Of a DNA stretch of 62,799 bases, positions 9,425 through 18,175 are shown in pieces; within the stretch, counting starts at the first letter, position 1, and each line of letters begins with the position of its first letter. The position numbers and the translations under genes are program-made. The stretch spans positions 1 to 62,799 of the forward strand of contig JAGBLN010000054.1 of NCBI GenBank assembly GCA_017635395.1. Reading direction: 5' to 3'. The DNA comes from Lachnospiraceae bacterium. Its GTDB lineage: Bacteria; Bacillota; Clostridia; Lachnospirales; Lachnospiraceae. Below the pieces are notes generated by a model. The model ran no database searches. It worked only from the letters and a program-made list of their open reading frames with translations, and was not told the DNA's origin.

Positions 9425-10732
9425 ATGAAAACTGTTTATACCTGTTTTACCACAGATGTTATCCATGAAGGACACTTAAATATCATCAGGGAAGCGAAAA
9501 AGCTGGGAAAAGTTGTTGTCGGAGCACTCAGCATAGAGGAATCCATCAGATACAATAAATTTCCCATCTTAAGCATAGAGGACAGGATCGCACTGTATAA
9601 AGCAATTCCTGAAGTGGATGATGTAATAGTCCAGGAAAATATGAACTACAGTGATGTGTTTGAAAAGGTTCATCCCGACTATATCGTACACGGGGATAAC
9701 TGGAAGTCAGGCCCGGAAAGCACCATAAGGGAAAATGTCATCGCCCTTATCAAGGCTGCGGGAATGAATCCTGATGAGGCTCTTGTTGAGATACCTTATA
9801 CATATAATGAGACTGTAAAAAAGATAGACAGACAGCTCAGGGAAAAGCAGGCAATGCCTGAATACAGAAGAGGCCGTCTGAGACAGCTCATAGATATGCG
9901 TCCTGTCGTAAGGATAATGGAGGCTCACAGCGGACTCACAGGACTTATCTGCGAGAAGACTGTGGTTGAGAGCGAGGGCAGGCTGGATCAGTTTGACGGC
10001 ATGTGGGTAAGCTCACTTTGCGACAGTACCGACAGAGGCAAACCTGACATAGAGCTTGTGGATATGACCAGCCGTTTAAGGACTATCGATGATATCCTTG
10101 AGGTTACCACCAAGCCAATAATCCTTGACGGAGACACCGGCGGACTTGCCGAACACTTTGTTTATAACGTCCGTACTCTTGAGAGAGTGGGCGTATCGGC
10201 GGTTATCATTGAGGATAAGATAGGCTTAAAGAAGAATTCATTATTCGGAAATGAAGTTGTCCAGACACAGGACACTATAGATAATTTCTCTGCAAAGATC
10301 GCAGCAGGAAAGAAGGTAAGCCTTACGGATGATTTCATGATCATCGCACGTATCGAGAGCCTTATCCTTGAGCAGGGAATGGATGATGCGCTTACCAGGG
10401 CATTCGCATTCAGGGATGCAGGCGCAGATGCGATCATGATACATTCCAGGAAGAAAGATCCTGCGGAGATATTTGAGTTCTGTGACAAGTTCAGAAGCTC
10501 GGATAAGCATACTCCCATAGTGGTGGTACCCACATCCTTCAATTCCGTAACGGAAGAAGTGCTGGCTGAACACGGCGTAAATATTGTCATCTATGCAAAC
10601 CAGCTTATGAGGGCAGCGTTCCCTGTCATGGTATCCACGGCAGAGGACATACTCAGAAACCACAGGGCACTGGAGGTTGATTCCAAGCTTATGCCGTTTA
10701 AGGACATCATCACACTGATAGATGAGCTATAA
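9425..10732 (+). CDS. aepX: cytidylyltransferase-like/phosphoenolpyruvate mutase fusion
   Basis: 435 residues in two domains. Residues 1 to about 130 are a HxGH-type nucleotidyltransferase (HEGH near residue 16, IVHGDNW near 90) like glycerol-3-phosphate cytidylyltransferase. Residues about 150-435 are PEP mutase, which turns PEP into phosphonopyruvate, the committed step that forms the C-P bond. The diagnostic loop EDKIGLKKNS is at 263-272. This fused layout resembles AepX proteins of capsule phosphonate loci. The ATG follows the previous stop codon with no gap, so the two are translationally linked. Whether the N-terminal domain is catalytic or structural is open, because a separate LicC-type nucleotidyltransferase follows. 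Confidence 0.93.
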   Translation: MKTVYTCFTTDVIHEGHLNIIREAKKLGKVVVGALSIEESIRYNKFPILSIEDRIALYKAIPEVDDVIVQENMNYSDVFEKVHPDYIVHGDNWKSGPESTIRENVIALIKAAGMNPDEALVEIPYTYNETVKKIDRQLREKQAMPEYRRGRLRQLIDMRPVVRIMEAHSGLTGLICEKTVVESEGRLDQFDGMWVSSLCDSTDRGKPDIELVDMTSRLRTIDDILEVTTKPIILDGDTGGLAEHFVYNVRTLERVGVSAVIIEDKIGLKKNSLFGNEVVQTQDTIDNFSAKIAAGKKVSLTDDFMIIARIESLILEQGMDDALTRAFAFRDAGADAIMIHSRKKDPAEIFEFCDKFRSSDKHTPIVVVPTSFNSVTEEVLAEHGVNIVIYANQLMRAAFPVMVSTAEDILRNHRALEVDSKLMPFKDIITLIDEL

Positions 10733-10792
10733 GATCTGAAGACATAAAAACGGGAGCGTTCTGAGCTTCCGAAATTAAAAGTGGAGGCTGAA

Positions 10793-11527
10793 ATGGCTGA
10801 AGAAATAGCCGTACTGATGGCAGCGGGACTTGGGTCCCGGATGCGTCCCCTTACGGACAGGATCGCAAAACCTCTTGTTAAGGTACACGGTAAAAGAATG
10901 ATAGACACCGTTATACAGGGGCTTATAACAAGAGGCGTAAAAAAAATATTTGTTGTAACGGGATACAAGAGTGAACAGTTTGAAGTGCTGGAAAAAGAGT
11001 ATTCCGATCCTGAAAAGGGTATCGTCCTGACGGTGCTTAAGAATACGGAGTATGAGACCGTGAACAACATTTCTTCCGTGAAAGCTGCCTGTGATGCAGG
11101 TGCCATCGGCGATGCGGACACTTTCATATGTGAGGCGGATCTTTATATCCCGGATCCTGCCGTGTTTATGGCAAAGCTTGATCATTCCTGTTATTTCGGC
11201 AGGATGGTGGCCGGAAGGTCTGATGACTGGGTATTTGAGCAGGATGAAAACGGACGTATCACAAGAGTCGGAAAGGTCGGCACAGACGTCTATAACATGG
11301 TAGGAATATCCCGGTTTAAAGCGTCGGATGCGGAAATATTAAAGAATGCAATTTACGAGGCCTATGAAAAAGGCGGATACGAAGAGCTCTTCTGGGATGA
11401 TGTGGTAAATGACAATCTGGATAAGCTGGACCTGACAGTTCATCCCATAGCGGACGGAGCCATAACGGAGATTGATTCCATTGAGGAACTGGCAGCGGTG
11501 GATCCGGACTGGAGCAAAGAAAAATAA
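10793..11527 (+). CDS. LicC/PntC-type nucleotidyltransferase, probable CTP:AEP cytidylyltransferase
   Basis: 244 residues, a nucleotidyltransferase of the LicC/PntC/GlmU-N type. MAAGLGSRMRPLT is the nucleotide-binding loop, followed by KPLVKVHGKRMID, and CEADLYI provides the metal-binding acidic residues. In this setting the likely reaction is CTP + AEP to CMP-AEP, as described for PntC, giving the donor for the CDP-glycerol-type transferase upstream. CTP:phosphocholine cytidylyltransferase is the alternative. I start at the ATG at 10793, using TGGAGG at 10782-10787; a GTG at 10781 would sit on that site. Confidence 0.8.
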   Translation: MAEEIAVLMAAGLGSRMRPLTDRIAKPLVKVHGKRMIDTVIQGLITRGVKKIFVVTGYKSEQFEVLEKEYSDPEKGIVLTVLKNTEYETVNNISSVKAACDAGAIGDADTFICEADLYIPDPAVFMAKLDHSCYFGRMVAGRSDDWVFEQDENGRITRVGKVGTDVYNMVGISRFKASDAEILKNAIYEAYEKGGYEELFWDDVVNDNLDKLDLTVHPIADGAITEIDSIEELAAVDPDWSKEK

Positions 11528-11619
11528 TATAAACTTCCCACATGTAGTCGGTGGGAAGCAGAACGATGAATTTCTGAATTATATAACAGCCCCGCATGGT
11601 TGCGGCAGAGAGGTGAAAT

Positions 11620-12738
11620 ATGACGGCAGAAAAATTAACACAGATTTTAGGAGCAGATTTCTATGCAGGTGTTCCCGACAGCCAGCTGAAGGCATTGTGC
11701 AATTTCCTGATGGACAGGTATGGCATAGATGCCACCCGTCATGTGATCGCAGCCAACGAGGGCAATGCGGCTGCACTGGCAGCAGGTTATCATCTTGCAA
11801 CCGGAAAAGTTCCTGTTGTATATATGCAGAACAGCGGTGAGGGAAATATCATCAACCCTCTGGCATCACTTTTAAATGACAAGGTTTACGGGATCCCGAT
11901 GATCTTTGTGATCGGATGGAGAGGCGAGCCCGGAGTGCATGACGAGCCCCAGCATATCTACCAGGGTATAGTGACCGTTAAGCTTATGGAGGATATGGAT
12001 GTACGTACCTTTGTAGTAGATAAGGAATGCACTGAGGAGACGCTTACAGCTGCCATGAAGGATTTTGAAAAGGATCTGGCAGCAGGCAAGCAGGTGGCCT
12101 TTATCATAAAGAAGGGCGCTCTTTCCTATGACGGAAAAGTGGATTATAAGAATGAATATACCATGAACAGGGAGGAAGCAATCGCACACATCACGGCAGT
12201 AAGCGGTGATGATCCGATAGTTTCCACCACCGGCAAGATCAGCAGGGAGCTTTTTGAAAATCGTACTGCAGGCGACGGTGAGCATGGCAGGGATTTCCTG
12301 ACGGTAGGCTCCATGGGGCACTGCTCATCCATAGCCCTGGGCGTGGCTGTGAACAAGCCTGAAAAAACAGTCTGGTGCATAGACGGAGACGGCGCAATGC
12401 TTATGCACATGGGGGCAATGGCAGTAGTAGGAAAATTCGCGCCGAAGAATCTTATACATATTGTTATAAATAATGAGGCACATGAGACTGTGGGCGGCAT
12501 GCCTACTGCAGCATCTTCCGTAGATGTTGTTGCTGTGGCAAAGGCCTGCGGATATCCCAATGCCGTAAGCGTTTCGGATTTTGACAGCCTTGATGCAGAG
12601 CTTAAGAAGGCAAAGGCTGCCGGTGAGCTCAGCCTTATAGAAGTAAAGTGCCAGGTGGGGGCAAGGGATGACCTGGGAAGACCTACCACCACGGCAATGG
12701 AGAATAAAGAGAATTTTATGAAATATCTGAGTAAATAA
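11620..12738 (+). CDS. aepY: phosphonopyruvate decarboxylase
   Basis: A 372-residue thiamine-diphosphate enzyme that decarboxylates phosphonopyruvate to phosphonoacetaldehyde, pulling the unfavourable PEP mutase reaction forward. The N-terminal half has ANEGNAAALAAGYHLATG with the catalytic Glu region, and the C-terminal half has the ThDP/Mg motif GDGAMLMHMGAM followed by NN. The length matches single-chain Ppd/AepY. AGAGGTG precedes the ATG. A 92-base gap separates it from the previous gene and holds a hairpin with CTTCCCAC and GTGGGAAG arms (about 11535-11558), without a T run. It is the last AEP gene. Confidence 0.92.
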   Translation: MTAEKLTQILGADFYAGVPDSQLKALCNFLMDRYGIDATRHVIAANEGNAAALAAGYHLATGKVPVVYMQNSGEGNIINPLASLLNDKVYGIPMIFVIGWRGEPGVHDEPQHIYQGIVTVKLMEDMDVRTFVVDKECTEETLTAAMKDFEKDLAAGKQVAFIIKKGALSYDGKVDYKNEYTMNREEAIAHITAVSGDDPIVSTTGKISRELFENRTAGDGEHGRDFLTVGSMGHCSSIALGVAVNKPEKTVWCIDGDGAMLMHMGAMAVVGKFAPKNLIHIVINNEAHETVGGMPTAASSVDVVAVAKACGYPNAVSVSDFDSLDAELKKAKAAGELSLIEVKCQVGARDDLGRPTTTAMENKENFMKYLSK

Positions 12739-12773
12739 ATCTTTAGTAAGTAAATCAAGAAAGAGGTAAGCTT

Positions 12774-13319
12774 ATGGCTGATAATTACAAGAACGAAGAA
12801 AAGTTAAAATCATACATCAGGACAATTCCTGATTTTCCCAGCGCTGGGATACAGTTCAGGGATATCACCACGCTTATCGGTGACGCTGATGGCTTTAAGC
12901 TTGCCGTTGACACCATGGCTGAGATGGCTTCCGATGTTGAATATGATGTGGTAGCCGGAGCTGAGTCGAGAGGTTTTATATTTGGTGCGCCTCTTGCATA
13001 CAATGAGGGCAAGCCCTTTGTACTTATCAGGAAAAAGGGAAAGCTTCCTGCAGAGACTGTTGAGATGAGCTATGATCTGGAATACGGTCAGGCTACCATT
13101 GAGATGCATAAGGACAGTGTGAAGAAAGGTGACAGGGTGCTGATAGTTGATGACCTGATCGCTACCGGCGGTACCACCGAAGCCATGATCAAGCTGGTGG
13201 AGTCACTTGGAGCCGAAGTAGCGGCTGTGGTTGTTATTATTGAACTGCCTGATCTTAAAGGCCGGGAGAAGATAGAGGGATATAAACTTTATTCTGCCGT
13301 AAGATATATGGGCGAGTGA
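12774..13319 (+). CDS. apt: adenine phosphoribosyltransferase
   Basis: 181 residues. It salvages adenine with PRPP to AMP in the cytosol. The PRPP-binding signature VLIVDDLIATGGT is intact near residue 125, and AGAESRGFIFG is the family's N-terminal motif. Length is normal (about 170-180). AAGAGG lies before the ATG. It is followed by the (p)ppGpp enzyme, a neighbourhood common in Firmicutes. Confidence 0.97.
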   Translation: MADNYKNEEKLKSYIRTIPDFPSAGIQFRDITTLIGDADGFKLAVDTMAEMASDVEYDVVAGAESRGFIFGAPLAYNEGKPFVLIRKKGKLPAETVEMSYDLEYGQATIEMHKDSVKKGDRVLIVDDLIATGGTTEAMIKLVESLGAEVAAVVVIIELPDLKGREKIEGYKLYSAVRYMGE

Positions 13320-13397
13320 GCGGATTATCCGTAGACGGCTGATGTTTGATCTATTCATACGCAGCCGGATGATTGTTTTGAGGGTTGGGGATGATCA

Positions 13398-15836
13398 TTG
13401 AAGGCTAAGGTCGAAAATGAAATAGAAGAAATCGGAAAGATCATAGAAAATGCGGAGGAAGGCAAGGATAAAGCTGACGCTGCGTCTTTTTCTGCGGCAA
13501 AGACTGAGGAAAAACAGCCTGAGGCTGAAGAAAGACTGAGCGCAGAAACTGCTGTCAAGACCCCGGTCGTTATCGATTACGGCCGTATAGAAACTATCGA
13601 AGAATTCCAGAGCCCTGAAGCTTTATATCGTGAGCTTACGGACAGAGTAAGGAAGTATCATCCTTCGGAAGACATATCACTTATTCAGAAGGCATATGAA
13701 ACTGCCGGACGATTTCATAAGGATCAGAAAAGAAAATCGGGAGAACCGTACATAATACATCCTCTTTGTGTGGGAATAATACTTGCCGAAATGGAAATGG
13801 ACAAGGAGACCATAGCGGCAGGTCTTCTTCATGACGTGGTTGAAGATACGGTGATGACCATAGATGAGCTCAAGGACAGCTTCGGCGCAGAGGTTGCTTT
13901 TCTTGTTGACGGTGTGACCAAGCTCTCTCAGATACAGTACAGCTCGGATAAGGTGGAGCTGCAGGCACAGAACCTCAGGAAGATGTTTCTTGCGATGGCC
14001 AAGGATATCCGTGTCATCATGATAAAGCTTGCAGACCGCCTGCATAATATGCGTACGCTTTCATATCACAGTCCCGAAAAGCAAAAAGAGATAGCGCGTG
14101 AAACTCTTGATATCTATGCACCCATTGCACAGCGTCTCGGTATTTCAAAGATCAAGGTTGAGCTGGAGGATCTGTGCCTTAAATATCTGGAGCCTGATTA
14201 TTATCACCGATTGTCAGTGATGATAGCTGAGAGAAAGTCTGAAAGAGAGAGGGTAGTTCAGGATATCGTTAATGAGGTTTCCAAGCATATCAGTGATGCG
14301 GGAATATCAGCCAAGATCGACGGACGTGCAAAGCATTTCTTCAGTATCTATAAAAAAATGAAAAACCAGAATAAGACTCTGGATCAGATATATGATCTCT
14401 TTGCGGTACGTATCATTGTTGCCAGCGTAAGGGACTGTTATGCCGCACTTGGTGTTATCCATGAGATGTATAAGCCAATACCCGGAAGATTCAAGGACTA
14501 CATAGCTGTTCCCAAGGCAAATATGTATCAGTCCCTGCATACTACACTGGCGGGTACAAACGGTGTGCCTTTTGAGATACAGATCCGTACATATGAGATG
14601 CACAGGACCGCTGAATACGGTATCGCAGCGCATTGGAAATACAAAGAGTCTTCAGACGGTAAGAAACCCGAGCTTCAGGAGGAGGAGAAACTCAATTGGC
14701 TGCAGCAGATCCTTGAATGGCAGAAGGAAATGGGCGACAGTAAGGAGTTTATGAGCCTTCTCAAAAACGACCTGAATCTTTTTTCGGACAGCGTTTACTG
14801 TTTTACTCCCACGGGAGATGTTAAAAACCTTCCGGCGGGTTCCACACCTATAGATTTTGCTTACAGTATTCATTCTGACATTGGAAATCATATGATGGGC
14901 GCCAGGGTAAACGGCAAACTGGTAACCATAAATTATGAGATAAAAAACGGCGACGTGATAGAGATCATGCAGTCGGCCAATGCCAGGGGACCCAGCAGGG
15001 ACTGGCTGAACATCGTTAAGTCAACTCAGGCCAAGACCAAGATAACACAGTGGTTCAGGAATGAGTTTAAGGAAGAGAATATCGAAAAAGGCAGGGATAT
15101 GCTCCAGGCTTATCTTAAGTCAAGGAACATAGAACCTTCAGACCTGCTTAAGCCCGAGTATGAGTCGCATCTTTTGAAGAAGTATGGCTTTAAGGATTGG
15201 GATAATATTCTTGCTGCTATCGGTCACGGTGCGTTGAAGGAAGGCCAGATAGTCAATAAGCTCATAGAGGTGAGCGGCTATGACAAGAGGACTGTTCCGT
15301 CAGACGAGGATATCCTGGAGGAAATCAGCGAAAAGGAGCAGAAGTCAAGCGTAACCCGCAAGCCAAACTCCATTGCCGGCAACAGCATAATAGTAAAGGG
15401 TGCAGGCAATGTGGCTATAAGATTTCCTAAGTGCTGTACGCCGCTTCCCGGGGATGACATCATCGGTTATGTAACAAGAGGCCGCGGCGTGACCATTCAC
15501 AGAAAAGATTGCGTAAATATACTCACCATTCCGGAAAACGAAGTGGAGAGATTAGTAGAGGCAGAGTGGGAACTTGATGCGGCTACATCGCCCGGCAGCA
15601 GGTATATGGTGGAACTCCTTGTATATGCGGAGAACCGTTCGGGACTCCTGGCGGATATATCAAGGGTTATGTCAGACAGCGACATAGATATACAGGCCCT
15701 TACCACTAAGACGAATGCCAGGGGCATGGCTACCATGAATATTTCCTTTGAGGTTTCCAGCCGTGATGAAGTGAGCATGATAGCAACAAGGCTCAGAAAT
15801 ACAAAGAGCGTAATAGATGTTAAGAGGCCTGAGTAG
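13398..15836 (+). CDS. relA: bifunctional (p)ppGpp synthetase/hydrolase
   Basis: An 812-residue RSH protein controlling the stringent response. In order: an acidic extension (1 to about 70), HD hydrolase domain with LLHDVVEDT, synthetase domain with RFKDYIAVPKANMYQSLHTT, TGS (about 470-530), a Cys/His-containing region (FPKCCTPLPGD, HRKDC) and a C-terminal ACT domain. The intact HD and the RFKD sequence suit a bifunctional Rel rather than a synthetase-only RelA. The only in-frame start near the expected place is TTG at 13398 with a weak purine-rich upstream sequence, so low translation is possible and the exact start is uncertain. It sits between apt and a metallo-hydrolase. Confidence 0.95.
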   Translation: MKAKVENEIEEIGKIIENAEEGKDKADAASFSAAKTEEKQPEAEERLSAETAVKTPVVIDYGRIETIEEFQSPEALYRELTDRVRKYHPSEDISLIQKAYETAGRFHKDQKRKSGEPYIIHPLCVGIILAEMEMDKETIAAGLLHDVVEDTVMTIDELKDSFGAEVAFLVDGVTKLSQIQYSSDKVELQAQNLRKMFLAMAKDIRVIMIKLADRLHNMRTLSYHSPEKQKEIARETLDIYAPIAQRLGISKIKVELEDLCLKYLEPDYYHRLSVMIAERKSERERVVQDIVNEVSKHISDAGISAKIDGRAKHFFSIYKKMKNQNKTLDQIYDLFAVRIIVASVRDCYAALGVIHEMYKPIPGRFKDYIAVPKANMYQSLHTTLAGTNGVPFEIQIRTYEMHRTAEYGIAAHWKYKESSDGKKPELQEEEKLNWLQQILEWQKEMGDSKEFMSLLKNDLNLFSDSVYCFTPTGDVKNLPAGSTPIDFAYSIHSDIGNHMMGARVNGKLVTINYEIKNGDVIEIMQSANARGPSRDWLNIVKSTQAKTKITQWFRNEFKEENIEKGRDMLQAYLKSRNIEPSDLLKPEYESHLLKKYGFKDWDNILAAIGHGALKEGQIVNKLIEVSGYDKRTVPSDEDILEEISEKEQKSSVTRKPNSIAGNSIIVKGAGNVAIRFPKCCTPLPGDDIIGYVTRGRGVTIHRKDCVNILTIPENEVERLVEAEWELDAATSPGSRYMVELLVYAENRSGLLADISRVMSDSDIDIQALTTKTNARGMATMNISFEVSSRDEVSMIATRLRNTKSVIDVKRPE

Positions 15837-15863
15837 GCCTTTGCTGTGACAGAGGGAGCATGA

Positions 15864-16538
15864 ATGGGTAATACGGATTACAAGATAGCCGGCATGACGC
15901 TGGGGATGGTGGGAACCAACTGTTACTGCATATATGACAGTAACGGCACCGGAGTATTTATCGACCCTGCAGACAGGGGCGGCGCTATAGCTGACAAGCT
16001 TGAAGAGATGGGGATAAAGCTGTCGGCAGTGCTCCTGACTCATGGGCATTTTGACCACATGACCGGGGCAAAGGAGCTCTGTGAAAAAAGCGGCGCTAAG
16101 GCATACTGTTTAGACAAAGAAAAAGATCTTATAGTGGATCCGTCCAAGAATGTGTCGTTAGCTTTTTGCGGTGAGCCCATAACGTTTAAGCCTGACGGTT
16201 ATTTTAGCGACGGACAGTGGCTTACATTTGGCAAAGACGGAATGGAAATAAGCACTGAGGAGCAGGAAGGTTTTTCCTGCCAGGTGATAGCAACCCCGGG
16301 GCATACCGTCGGGGGATGCTGTTTTTATTTTAAATCGGCCGGTATTCTTTTTTCCGGCGATACCCTTTTTGAGGAATCTGTAGGACGTTCTGATTTCCCT
16401 ACCGGAAGCATGAGTACCCTTGTAAGAAGCATAAAGGAAAGGCTTTTTGTACTGCCGGATGATACAAAGGTTTATCCGGGACATAACGGTGATACTACCA
16501 TAGGCCATGAAAAGAAATACAATCCGTTTTGTGTATAA
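15864..16538 (+). CDS. metallo-beta-lactamase-fold hydrolase (glyoxalase II-like)
   Basis: 224 residues. THGHFDHMTGA is the zinc-binding HxHxDH motif. TPGHTVGG, FSGDTLFEESVGRSD and VYPGHNGDTTIGHEK supply the other ligands. This is the short YcbL-like hydrolase commonly found between relA and hemZ in Clostridia; thioester hydrolysis is likely but the physiological substrate is unknown. It begins 27 bases after relA and ends 15 bases before hemZ, so the run is probably co-transcribed. Confidence 0.9.
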   Translation: MGNTDYKIAGMTLGMVGTNCYCIYDSNGTGVFIDPADRGGAIADKLEEMGIKLSAVLLTHGHFDHMTGAKELCEKSGAKAYCLDKEKDLIVDPSKNVSLAFCGEPITFKPDGYFSDGQWLTFGKDGMEISTEEQEGFSCQVIATPGHTVGGCCFYFKSAGILFSGDTLFEESVGRSDFPTGSMSTLVRSIKERLFVLPDDTKVYPGHNGDTTIGHEKKYNPFCV

Positions 16539-16553
16539 GGGTGCTGTCTGACT

Positions 16554-18080
16554 ATGCTTACACTAAAGATCAACAGAGAAGAAAATGAATATGACCTTTA
16601 CGCGCTGGTTACATCATTCTATCCGGAACAGGGGATAAAAGTCGTAATAGAGGATAATGAAAGTGTCCGCAGTGACAATGATGAAATATCCGGCGATGCC
16701 GGCAGCAACACTATATACGCATCACTTACGCCGGAAAAGAGTGACAAGGGTTTTATACATTTTTCTTCGGGAGAAATACTTGAAAAGGATGCTACATTTC
16801 CTTTTAAAACTGATGAAGAAGACCCCACTGCTGTAAAGCGGCAGTGGAAGCTCTTTCTCTACGATTCGCTATCAGAATATACCGGCCGTACGCTTCCCTG
16901 GGGAGCACTCACCGGCGTGAGGCCTACGAAGCTGATAATGGGGATGCTGGGGACGGATGAAGAGGCGGACAGTCTCAGACAGAGAGTGAAAAAGGATCTT
17001 TATGACAAGTATCGGGTATCCGATAAAAAAGCGGAACTTGGCATAGAGATCGCAACTCTTGAAAGCAGCATATTAAAGCCGTTTATAAATGAAGACGGGT
17101 ACAGCCTGTATATAGGAATACCCTTCTGCCCTTCCAGGTGTCTCTACTGTTCTTTTACCGCATTTCCTATTGATGCATATTCAGACCGGGTGAGGTCATA
17201 CCTGGATGCGCTGAAATACGAAATGGAGCAGATGCGCATTTATATGAATGGCAAGGAACCGGATACCGTATATGTTGGCGGCGGTACGCCCACATCCCTT
17301 GACGAGCAAAGTTTAGAAATTCTGTTGCAGTATATCGGTGAGTGCGTGGATATTAAGTCACTTAAGGAATTCACAGTGGAAGCAGGCCGTCCAGACTCCA
17401 TTACTCCGGGGAAACTTAAAGTGATGAAGAATTACGGTGTGACAAGGATATCCGTAAATCCCCAGACTATGAAGGAAGAAACTCTAAAGCTCATAGGCAG
17501 GCGTCATACTACAGATGATATAAGGCGTGCTTTTGGCGAGGCCCGTGACGCAGGCTTTGACAATATAAATATGGACATGATCCTTGGACTTCCGGGGGAG
17601 ACTCTTTCCGATGTGGAGAGGAGCTTTGATGAAGTGGCTGCGTTTAAGCCAGACAGTATCACCGCTCATTCCCTGGCAGTAAAGCGGGCTTCCAGGATGA
17701 AGCAGTGGATAGCTGAGCATGGTGCCATAAAGGGACTGGATGCAGACAAGGCAATGCTTAAGGCTAATGAGACAGCGGCGTCACTGGGGATGAAGCCATA
17801 TTATCTCTACCGCCAGAAGAATATGGCGGGAAGCCTTGAGAATACAGGCTTTGCCCTGGAAGGAAAGTATGGTCTTTATAATATCCTTATCATGGAGGAA
17901 GTGCAGTCCATAGTGGCGATCGGCGTGGGAACTGTGAGCAAAAGGGTTCACAAGAACGGCTCCGGCCTCATCGAGAGATGCGACACCCACAAGGACGTAA
18001 GCCTGTATTTATCGGACTTAGAGGCTATGGTGGAAAGAAAACGTAAGCTGTTTTCACCCAAGGCGCCTGCTATTGAATAA
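16554..18080 (+). CDS. hemZ: HemZ, radical SAM coproporphyrinogen dehydrogenase-like
   Basis: A 508-residue radical SAM enzyme of the HemZ/HemN group. The cluster motif is CPSRCLYC (CX3CX2C) within GIPFCPSRCLYCSF, about residue 190. VYVGGGTPTSL and NMDMILGLPGET are typical of the family. The N-terminal ~180 residues are the HemZ-specific extension. HemN-like enzymes oxidatively decarboxylate coproporphyrinogen III, but close relatives differ in function, so heme synthesis is not certain here. The next gene's -35 hexamer overlaps its stop codon. Confidence 0.9.
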   Translation: MLTLKINREENEYDLYALVTSFYPEQGIKVVIEDNESVRSDNDEISGDAGSNTIYASLTPEKSDKGFIHFSSGEILEKDATFPFKTDEEDPTAVKRQWKLFLYDSLSEYTGRTLPWGALTGVRPTKLIMGMLGTDEEADSLRQRVKKDLYDKYRVSDKKAELGIEIATLESSILKPFINEDGYSLYIGIPFCPSRCLYCSFTAFPIDAYSDRVRSYLDALKYEMEQMRIYMNGKEPDTVYVGGGTPTSLDEQSLEILLQYIGECVDIKSLKEFTVEAGRPDSITPGKLKVMKNYGVTRISVNPQTMKEETLKLIGRRHTTDDIRRAFGEARDAGFDNINMDMILGLPGETLSDVERSFDEVAAFKPDSITAHSLAVKRASRMKQWIAEHGAIKGLDADKAMLKANETAASLGMKPYYLYRQKNMAGSLENTGFALEGKYGLYNILIMEEVQSIVAIGVGTVSKRVHKNGSGLIERCDTHKDVSLYLSDLEAMVERKRKLFSPKAPAIE

Positions 18081-18101
18081 CAAGGGCTATTTTCATATAA
18101 T
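18073..18101 (+). promoter_or_regulatory. promoter of the lipoprotein/kinase operon
   Basis: TTGAAT (18073-18078) and TATAAT (18096-18101) with a 17-base spacer; the -35 overlaps the hemZ stop codon. Confidence 0.75.
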
Positions 18102-18175
18102 GAAGTGAAGATTTAGCCAATGAGTCACGGTTCTGGGACATTAAAGATTTTCAGAATAAAGGGGGAATAGAACTC

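Noticed and set aside
11535-11558. Shared motif CTTCCCACAT(A/G)TAGTC at 588-605 (minus) and 11535-11550 as a dispersed repeat
   Set aside because: A 16-base match with one mismatch is expected many times by chance in a window this size.
6854-12738. Phosphonate degradation operon
   Set aside because: PEP mutase and phosphonopyruvate decarboxylase are biosynthetic and no phosphonatase, C-P lyase or phosphonate transporter is present.
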